This document shows positions 59,027-64,000 of a stretch of 64,000 nt of DNA, piece by piece. Position 1 is the stretch's first letter, and each line of letters begins with the position of its first letter. The notes under the pieces are model-generated. The model was not told where the DNA came from. It made no database searches and saw only the letters and a list, made by a program, of their open reading frames with translations. The translations under genes and the position numbers were made by a program. Origin of the DNA: Bradyrhizobium sp. Y36 (lineage in GTDB: Bacteria; Pseudomonadota; Alphaproteobacteria; Rhizobiales; Xanthobacteraceae); assembly GCF_002531575.1 (NCBI RefSeq), contig NZ_NWTI01000018.1, positions 120,073-184,072 of the forward strand. Direction: 5' to 3'.

Positions 59027-61315
59027 ATGACCGCCGCTGCTCCCGAGCCGAAAGAGAACATGGGCCAGCCCGTGCCGCGCTACGATGCGGTCGTGAAGGT
59101 CACGGGGCGGGCGACCTACGCCTCGGACATGCCGCTCGACAACCCTGCCTACGCGTTCCTGGTCACCAGTGCGATCGCCAAGGGGCGCATCGACCGTTTC
59201 GATCTCGACGAAGCAAGGAGCGTCCGCGGCGTGATCGAGATCGTCACGCACGAGAACGCACCTGAGCTGAAGGAGTCGAAGCTCTTCAGCGACGGCGGCT
59301 ACGCAGGGACAACGATCCAGCCGCTCAAGTCTGCCGAGATCTCCCATGACGGGGAGATCATTGCCGTCGTTATCGCGGAAAGTTACGAAGCCGCGCGCGA
59401 GGCCGCCAACCGCGTGAAGGTGAGCTACACGGCAACCGCCCCAAGTGCGACGTTCGACTCGCCGGGAACGACCGCGGCAGCCGCCAAAGGGCAGAACGCC
59501 CAGTTCAAGGAAGACGCCAAGGTCGGCGATTTCGCCAAGGCGTTCGACGAGGCTGAGGTCAAAATCACGGCCGCGTACGGCACGCCGACGCAGCACCACA
59601 ATCCGATGGAGCTGTTCACGACGAGCTGCGCGTGGATGGGCGACAATCTCGTCATCTATGAGGGCAGCCAATACGTCTACGGCTTGAAGAACGGCGTTGC
59701 CGAGCAGCTCGGCATCGACCCCGACAAGGTGCGCGTGGTCAATCCCTATGTCGGCGGCGGCTTCGGCTCGCGCGGTTCGATGACGCCGCGGACCGCCATC
59801 ATCGCCGCTATTGCCCGGCGCCTGAACCGCCCGATCAAGCTGGTTCCGACCCGCGATCAGGGTTTCACCATCGCGACCTATCGCGCCGAAACCCGGCACG
59901 AGATCAAGCTCGGCGCCGCCCGGGACGGAAAGCTCGTTGCCTTGCGGCATGAAGGGGCCGAAGTCTCCTCGCGCGCGGACGCCTATTGCGTCGGCGGCAC
60001 CAAGACAACGACGCGGCTTTATGCCTGTCCCAACGTGGACAGCCTGGTGTCGATCGTGCGCGCTGATCGCAATACGCCAGGTTTCATGCGCTCGCCGCCG
60101 GAGGTGCCATATCTCTTTGCACTCGAGAGCGCGATGGACGAGCTTGCGGTGCAGCTGAACATGGATCCCGTCGAACTCCGTCGGATCAACGATACCACCA
60201 ACGAGCCCATCGGCGGCAAACCCTATACGTCGCGCTCGCTGATGGCGTGCTTCGACGAGGCAGCGAAAGCCTTCGGCTGGGCGCAGCGCTCGCCGCAGCC
60301 GAAATCGATGTCGGACGGCGACTGGTTGATCGGCTATGGCTGTGCCGCCACCTGCTACCCGACCCAAATGGCGCCCTCTGCCGCGCGCGTGCGTCTGCAG
60401 CGCGATGGCCGCACCCGGGTCGAGATCGCCGGCCACGAGATCGGCACCGGCGCCTACACGGTGATCGCGCAGACCGCGGCTGACCGGTTGGGCGTGCCCC
60501 TGGAAAAGGTTGCCGTCTTCATGGGCGACAGCGATTTGCCGCCGGCGCCGGTCGCCGGCGGATCGAACTCGACCGCAAGCACCTGCTCGGCGGTGATGAT
60601 GGTGTGCGATCAGATTCGCCAGCGCCTGTTCAAGGCGGTGATGCCCGACAGCCTCACGGAGAAGGCCAAAGAGACCGTTGGCATCAGTCCTGCGCCGACG
60701 ACCCAGGCCGCCAAGAGCGATCGGCCGCTGGATATCGAAAAGGCGTTCGATGCCCTCGGCGTCGGAGTCGTCGAGGAATATGGCGAGTGGAAGCCGGATG
60801 GTGCGCCGCTGGATTCCTTCCGCGCCATGCACAGCGGGCATCCTCGGCTCGTCGGAGGGCATCAGATGAAGGACCAGATCGCCTATGCGTTCGGCGCGGA
60901 GTTCGTCGAGGTTCGCATCAACCGCTTCACGCACGAGATCCGCTGCCCGCGTCTGGTCGGGGCCTTTGCGGCGGGCCGCATCGTGAATCCCAGAACGGCG
61001 CGGAGCCAGCTCATGGGCGGTTTGATCTGGGGCATGTCCTCGGCGCTGCTGGAGGCCACGGAAATCGACGAGCGCTACGCACGCTACGTCAATGACAACC
61101 TGGCGGATTATCTCTTGCCGGTGAATGCGGACGTCCCCGGCGTCGAGGTGATCATGCTCTCCGAGCAGGACGATCGGATCAACCCGGCCGGCGTGAAGGG
61201 CCTCGGCGAACTCGCCAATGTCGGTACCAATGCCGCGATCTGCAACGCGATCCACCACGCCACCGGCCAGCGTATCCGCAACCTCCCGGTTCGCCTGGAA
61301 AATATCGAGGCTTAG
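59027..61315 (+). CDS. paoC: Aldehyde oxidoreductase molybdenum-cofactor subunit
   Basis: A 762-residue molybdopterin-binding subunit of the xanthine oxidase family. It begins with RYDAVVKVTGRATYASDMPLDN and has PYVGGGFGSRGSMTPRTAIIAAIA, ETRHEIKLGA and the late active-site Glu in GVKGLGELANVGTNAAICNAI. It lacks its own signal peptide and would ride out with PaoA. The enzyme oxidises aldehydes to acids; the exact substrate is unknown. Molybdenum cofactor needs a dedicated chaperone (PaoD-type), which is not seen beside it. Confidence 0.9.
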   Translation: MTAAAPEPKENMGQPVPRYDAVVKVTGRATYASDMPLDNPAYAFLVTSAIAKGRIDRFDLDEARSVRGVIEIVTHENAPELKESKLFSDGGYAGTTIQPLKSAEISHDGEIIAVVIAESYEAAREAANRVKVSYTATAPSATFDSPGTTAAAAKGQNAQFKEDAKVGDFAKAFDEAEVKITAAYGTPTQHHNPMELFTTSCAWMGDNLVIYEGSQYVYGLKNGVAEQLGIDPDKVRVVNPYVGGGFGSRGSMTPRTAIIAAIARRLNRPIKLVPTRDQGFTIATYRAETRHEIKLGAARDGKLVALRHEGAEVSSRADAYCVGGTKTTTRLYACPNVDSLVSIVRADRNTPGFMRSPPEVPYLFALESAMDELAVQLNMDPVELRRINDTTNEPIGGKPYTSRSLMACFDEAAKAFGWAQRSPQPKSMSDGDWLIGYGCAATCYPTQMAPSAARVRLQRDGRTRVEIAGHEIGTGAYTVIAQTAADRLGVPLEKVAVFMGDSDLPPAPVAGGSNSTASTCSAVMMVCDQIRQRLFKAVMPDSLTEKAKETVGISPAPTTQAAKSDRPLDIEKAFDALGVGVVEEYGEWKPDGAPLDSFRAMHSGHPRLVGGHQMKDQIAYAFGAEFVEVRINRFTHEIRCPRLVGAFAAGRIVNPRTARSQLMGGLIWGMSSALLEATEIDERYARYVNDNLADYLLPVNADVPGVEVIMLSEQDDRINPAGVKGLGELANVGTNAAICNAIHHATGQRIRNLPVRLENIEA

Positions 61316-61376
61316 AGGGGTGGAAACCGCACCCGCGTTGCGCTAGACACCTTCCGCCTCAAACGGAAGGTGTCTT

Positions 61377-61841
61377 ATGCAGCGTTTCCAGCGCGCGCTC
61401 CTCACGCTGATGTCGGCACTCGCGTTCACCGTGATCGCAAACGTGTCGCATTTCGTTTCCACCACGGCCTCGGCCCAGACCGCAGGAAAGACCATGACCA
61501 CAGCTTCAGGCTTGCAGATCATCGACTCCACCGTCGGCACCGGTGCCTCGCCGCAGCCCGGCCAGATCTGCGTGATGCACTATACCGGCTGGCTCTATGA
61601 GAACGGCCAGAAGGGCAAGAAATTCGACAGCTCCGTCGACCGCAAGGAGCCGTTCGAATTCCCGATCGGCAAGGGCCGCGTCATCGCCGGCTGGGACGAG
61701 GGCGTCGCCTCGATGAAGGTCGGCGGCAAGCGCACGCTGATCATCCCGCCGCAGCTCGGCTACGGAGCCCGCGGCGCCGGCGGCGTCATTCCGCCGAACG
61801 CGACGCTGATGTTCGACGTGGAATTGCTCGCGGTGAAGTGA
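61377..61841 (+). CDS. Periplasmic FKBP-type peptidyl-prolyl isomerase
   Basis: A 154-residue protein with an N-terminal signal sequence (LLTLMSALAFTVIANVSHFVSTTASA, cleavage near ASA-Q). A single FKBP domain follows: VMHYTGWLYENGQKGKKFDSSVDRKEPFEFPIGKGRVIAGWDEGVASMKVGGKRTLIIPPQLGYGARGAGGVIPPNATLMFDVELL. All the usual binding-site residues are present. It would speed up folding of exported proteins. The gene lies 61 nt after paoC but with its own Shine-Dalgarno region and is followed by a strong terminator. Confidence 0.93.
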   Translation: MQRFQRALLTLMSALAFTVIANVSHFVSTTASAQTAGKTMTTASGLQIIDSTVGTGASPQPGQICVMHYTGWLYENGQKGKKFDSSVDRKEPFEFPIGKGRVIAGWDEGVASMKVGGKRTLIIPPQLGYGARGAGGVIPPNATLMFDVELLAVK

Positions 61842-61900
61842 CGGCGCAGCCGTCATTCCGGGTTCGGTGCTACGCACCGCCCCGGAATGACAGCAAAAAA

Positions 61901-61922
61901 AGACCGGCCTTTCGGCCGGTCT
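61901..61922. terminator. Bidirectional terminator between the FKBP and CsbD-like genes
   Basis: A perfect 9-bp stem AGACCGGCC (61901-61909) / GGCCGGTCT (61914-61922) with a 4-nt loop. It is flanked by an A-run on the left and TTTT on the right, so it can end transcription from both convergent genes. Confidence 0.9.
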
Positions 61923-61945
61923 TTTCATTTTCAGATCGCCGCGCG

Positions 61946-62164
61946 TCACTCTGCCGCGCGCTTTGCGGCGGCCGCGGCACGGTCGATCGCGTCCTTTGCG
62001 GCGTCCTTGGCATCGCCCATAGCCTGCTGGCCCTTGCCCTTGACTTCCTGGACAACGCCTTCGCCCTTCAGGCGTTCGGAACCGGTGGCTTCACCGATGC
62101 CCTGCTTGGCCTTGCCGATCGCTTCGTTGGCGGTGCCCTTGATCTTGTCGGTCGTGCTACCCAT
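61946..62164 (-). CDS. CsbD-family stress protein
   Basis: A 72-residue helical, Lys/Ala/Gly-rich protein (MGSTTDKIKGTANEAIGKAKQGIGEATGSERLKGEG...), with the repeating 'KGxxxEAxGKxKQGxGE' pattern of CsbD. The ATG at 62164 is preferred to 62197. CsbD-like proteins are general stress proteins of unknown mechanism. Confidence 0.88.
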   Translation of the reverse strand: MGSTTDKIKGTANEAIGKAKQGIGEATGSERLKGEGVVQEVKGKGQQAMGDAKDAAKDAIDRAAAAAKRAAE

Positions 62165-62291
62165 GAAACTCTCCTTCCATTGTGCTCGCAACGACAACGT
62201 CTCACGGCTATGAGGGTTCCAATTTTGTTATGGCTCGCGAGTGCGGCTTCGGGTTAGTTTGCCGCGCACGGAACCAACAGAAAGAAGTCCC

Positions 62292-62810
62292 ATGACCGGC
62301 CATGATCATTCGCATTCCCACCATGACCACGATCATGATCACGATGATCGCTGGAAACATGACGGCGTGCGCGTCATTCCCGGCAACCAGCTCGATACCA
62401 ACGTGCCGTCGACGGCGGGCATGGACCGCGCGGCCGCGATCAACTTCGCGCGCGTCGGTGCGCAGAAATTGTGGGCTGGCACTGTCAGCATCAAGCCCGA
62501 CGCCAAGACCGGCGCGCATCACCACGGCCATCTCGAAAGCGTCATCTATGTCGTGAAGGGCAAGGCGCGGATGCGTTGGGGCGAGAGCCTGCAATTCACC
62601 GCGGAGGCCGGTCCCGGCGATTTCATCTTCGTCCCGCCTTACGTGCCGCACCAGGAGATCAACGCCAGTCCGGACGAGGTGCTGGAGTGCGTGCTGGTGC
62701 GCAGCGACGGCGAGGCGGTGGCGATCAACCTCGACATCGAGCCGGTCGAGAAGCCCGAGACCGTGCTGTGGATCGATCCGGTGCACCGGGATCCCAACGA
62801 GAAGAAATAG
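62292..62810 (+). CDS. Cupin-domain protein with His-rich N-terminus
   Basis: A 172-residue protein. The N-terminus is a His/Asp run (HDHSHSHHDHDHDHDDRW) followed by a cupin domain (about residues 50-160) with AKTGAHHHGHLESVIYVVKGKARMRWGE and GDFIFVPPYVPHQEIN, carrying the His-rich motif 1 and the PxxPH motif 2 that bind a metal. The His tail could bind extra metal. No substrate can be predicted; some cupins are sugar or aromatic dioxygenases or isomerases. Confidence 0.83.
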   Translation: MTGHDHSHSHHDHDHDHDDRWKHDGVRVIPGNQLDTNVPSTAGMDRAAAINFARVGAQKLWAGTVSIKPDAKTGAHHHGHLESVIYVVKGKARMRWGESLQFTAEAGPGDFIFVPPYVPHQEINASPDEVLECVLVRSDGEAVAINLDIEPVEKPETVLWIDPVHRDPNEKK

Positions 62811-62930
62811 GACTGCAACGCCCCCCGGACAATTTGATCGTCCCCCCGGGGGCCAAAAATATTCGGAAGGCCATGTCGGATGGCCGCCAGGCCGTCCGTC
62901 CTTGGGCAAAACCCGCCCAAGGAGCCTCTC

Positions 62931-63359
62931 ATGCCCAAGATGATCTTCGTCAGCCTGCCGGTGACCGACCTTGCGCGCGCCACCGCGTTCTACGAGGCGG
63001 TCGGCGCGGTCAAGAACCCGCAATTCAGCGACGACACGGCGAGCTGCATGGTCTTTTCCGAGACCATCTTCGCGATGCTGATGACCCACGACAAATTCCG
63101 TCAGTTCACGCCGAAGCCGATCGCTGACGCCAAAACCTCCAATCAGGTGCTGCTCTGCCTGTCGGCGGACAGCCGAAGCGACGTCGACGACATCGTCGGC
63201 AGGGCCGAGGCCGCGGGCGGCGTGGCCGATCCCAGCCCGAAGGACGAATACAGCTTCATGTACGGTCGCAGCTTCGAAGATCCGGACGGACACATGTGGG
63301 GTGTGAACTGGATGGACCTCGCGGCCGCGCCTCAGCAGCCCGACATGGCGAACGCCTGA
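62931..63359 (+). CDS. VOC-fold protein (glyoxalase/bleomycin resistance-like)
   Basis: A 142-residue protein starting MPKMIFVSLPVTDLARATAFYEAVGA and ending YGRSFEDPDGHMWGVNWMD, the classic VOC pattern with Glu/His metal-site candidates. AAGGAG lies 8 nt before the ATG. It is followed 39 nt later by a second VOC protein. The function is unknown; such proteins often bind small molecules or metals. Confidence 0.85.
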   Translation: MPKMIFVSLPVTDLARATAFYEAVGAVKNPQFSDDTASCMVFSETIFAMLMTHDKFRQFTPKPIADAKTSNQVLLCLSADSRSDVDDIVGRAEAAGGVADPSPKDEYSFMYGRSFEDPDGHMWGVNWMDLAAAPQQPDMANA

Positions 63360-63398
63360 ACGAAGCCCCCGATATCAAAGAACTGAGGAGCATTCACG

Positions 63399-63884
63399 AT
63401 GTCCAAGGTCGTCCCCTGCATGTGGTTCAACGGCGATGCCGAGGAAGCCGCGAAGTTCTACACATCGCTCGTGCCGAATTCGGCAGTCACGCACGTCCAG
63501 CGTAACGTCTCGGACGGTCCGTCCGGCAAGGAGGGCTCGGTGCTCGTCGTCGAGTTCACGGTGGCGGGGCAGCCGCTGGTCGCGCTCAACGGCGGCATGA
63601 AGATGGAGTACACCCACGCCATCTCGCTGATGATCCATTGCGACGACCAGGCCCAGGTCGACCGCGTCTGGAATGCGTTCCTCGCCCATGGCGGCAAGGA
63701 GGAGCAGTGCGGCTGGCTCAGGGATCGCTGGGGCGTGGCCTGGCAGGTGGTGCCGAAAGTGATGTTCGAATTCCTGTCCAGCCCCGACAGGGCCGCGGCC
63801 GCACGCGCGATGCAGGCCATGATGAAGATGGTGAAGCTGGATGTGGACGTGTTGCGTCGCGCGTTCGAGGGCAAGTCGGCTTGA
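63399..63884 (+). CDS. PhnB-like VOC protein
   Basis: A 161-residue protein. It opens VVPCMWFNGDAEEAAKFYTSLVPNSAVTHVQRN and has VLVVEFTVAGQPLVALNGG, the CDDQAQVDRVWNAFLAHGGKEEQCGWLRDRWGVAWQVVP segment, and a helical tail, as in PhnB and 3-demethylubiquinone methyltransferase-like VOC proteins. Role unknown. Probably in one transcript with the VOC gene at 62931. Confidence 0.85.
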   Translation: MSKVVPCMWFNGDAEEAAKFYTSLVPNSAVTHVQRNVSDGPSGKEGSVLVVEFTVAGQPLVALNGGMKMEYTHAISLMIHCDDQAQVDRVWNAFLAHGGKEEQCGWLRDRWGVAWQVVPKVMFEFLSSPDRAAAARAMQAMMKMVKLDVDVLRRAFEGKSA

Positions 63885-63906
63885 GGGCGAATAGTGGCCC
63901 ACAATC

Positions 63907-63925
63907 CATTCGGTGTCATCGCCCG
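63907..63925. repeat. Fragment of the intergenic repeat seen at 38783
   Basis: CATTCGGTGTCATCGCCCG matches the leading edge of the element at 38777-38796 in 18 of 19 positions (A for G at one place), then the similarity stops abruptly. Confidence 0.6.
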
Positions 63926-64000
63926 GCTTGATGTTTAGTCCGGAGACATGGCTGACACCTGTTCGGACACATCACTGACAGGTGGGTCGTTGGTCAAGTC
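63926..64000. mobile_element. Possible end of an insertion sequence (incomplete at window edge)
   Basis: Sequence after the truncated repeat has GTCCGGAGACATGGCTGACA and a perfect 7-bp inverted pair CACCTGT (63956-63962) / ACAGGTG (63978-63984). From memory such 'TGTCCGGACACAT/CTGACAGG' words occur upstream of IS481-type transposase genes in Bradyrhizobium. No transposase lies within the window, so this is only a candidate. Confidence 0.35.

Overview
The window looks like a chromosomal segment of a Bradyrhizobium-type alphaproteobacterium (Nitrobacteraceae). The basis is high GC with GC-rich third codon positions, many GTG/TTG starts, protein families and gene neighbourhoods typical of that group, and several intergenic palindromic repeats that I recognise from memory as common in Bradyrhizobium genomes. 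No database search was possible, so the genus is an inference.

Region 1 (1-3.9 kb): the 3' part of a long RTX-type secreted protein, small secreted or hypothetical proteins, and a PPP-family serine/threonine phosphatase.

Region 2 (4.5-31.5 kb) is the centre of the window: a large exopolysaccharide (EPS) locus of the Wzx/Wzy type. It holds a priming polyprenyl-phosphate hexose-1-phosphate transferase (4563), a chain-length regulator fused to a BY-kinase (6731) with a small secreted partner (8995), a Wzy-like polymerase (11376) and two Wzx-like flippases (16318, 24976). It also holds four GT4 glycosyltransferases (14931, 26378, 29015, 30410), four acyltransferase-3 proteins (10166, 12720, 13826, 19183; a fifth lies outside the block at 33542) and a pyruvyl-transferase-like protein (17795). 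Two clan GH-A glycoside hydrolases are embedded in it. One is a Sec-exported PslG-like enzyme (27678). The other is a 1302-residue modular enzyme with three 166-residue tandem repeats and an RTX-like C-terminus (20553). No outer-membrane export (Wza/ExoF-type) gene is visible. The upstream regions carry strong palindromes and some sequence words shared between promoters.

Region 3 (31.7-41.2 kb): aldose-epimerase-like protein, MBL-fold hydrolase, acyltransferase, OmpR-type regulator, lytic transglycosylase, exported alpha/beta hydrolase and phosphoglucomutase (pgm, supplying glucose-1-phosphate for sugar nucleotides). A 1.4-kb gene-free stretch (38.0-39.4 kb) is packed with nested intergenic repeats.

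Region 4 (41.2-57.2 kb): the vanillate demethylase operon vanA-vanR-vanB with two operator-like sites at its promoter, a GGDEF-EAL protein, a TetR regulator with tandem operators divergent from a SnoaL-like protein, a GMC oxidoreductase, hemC, a FixJ-like regulator, hemE, a PAS-GGDEF cyclase, slyX-trhO and a gamma-glutamyltransferase.

Region 5 (57.4-64 kb): a Tat-exported PaoABC-type molybdenum aldehyde oxidoreductase, a periplasmic FKBP isomerase, a CsbD-like protein, a His-rich cupin and two VOC-fold proteins. The window ends in a truncated intergenic repeat followed by what may be the end of an insertion sequence.
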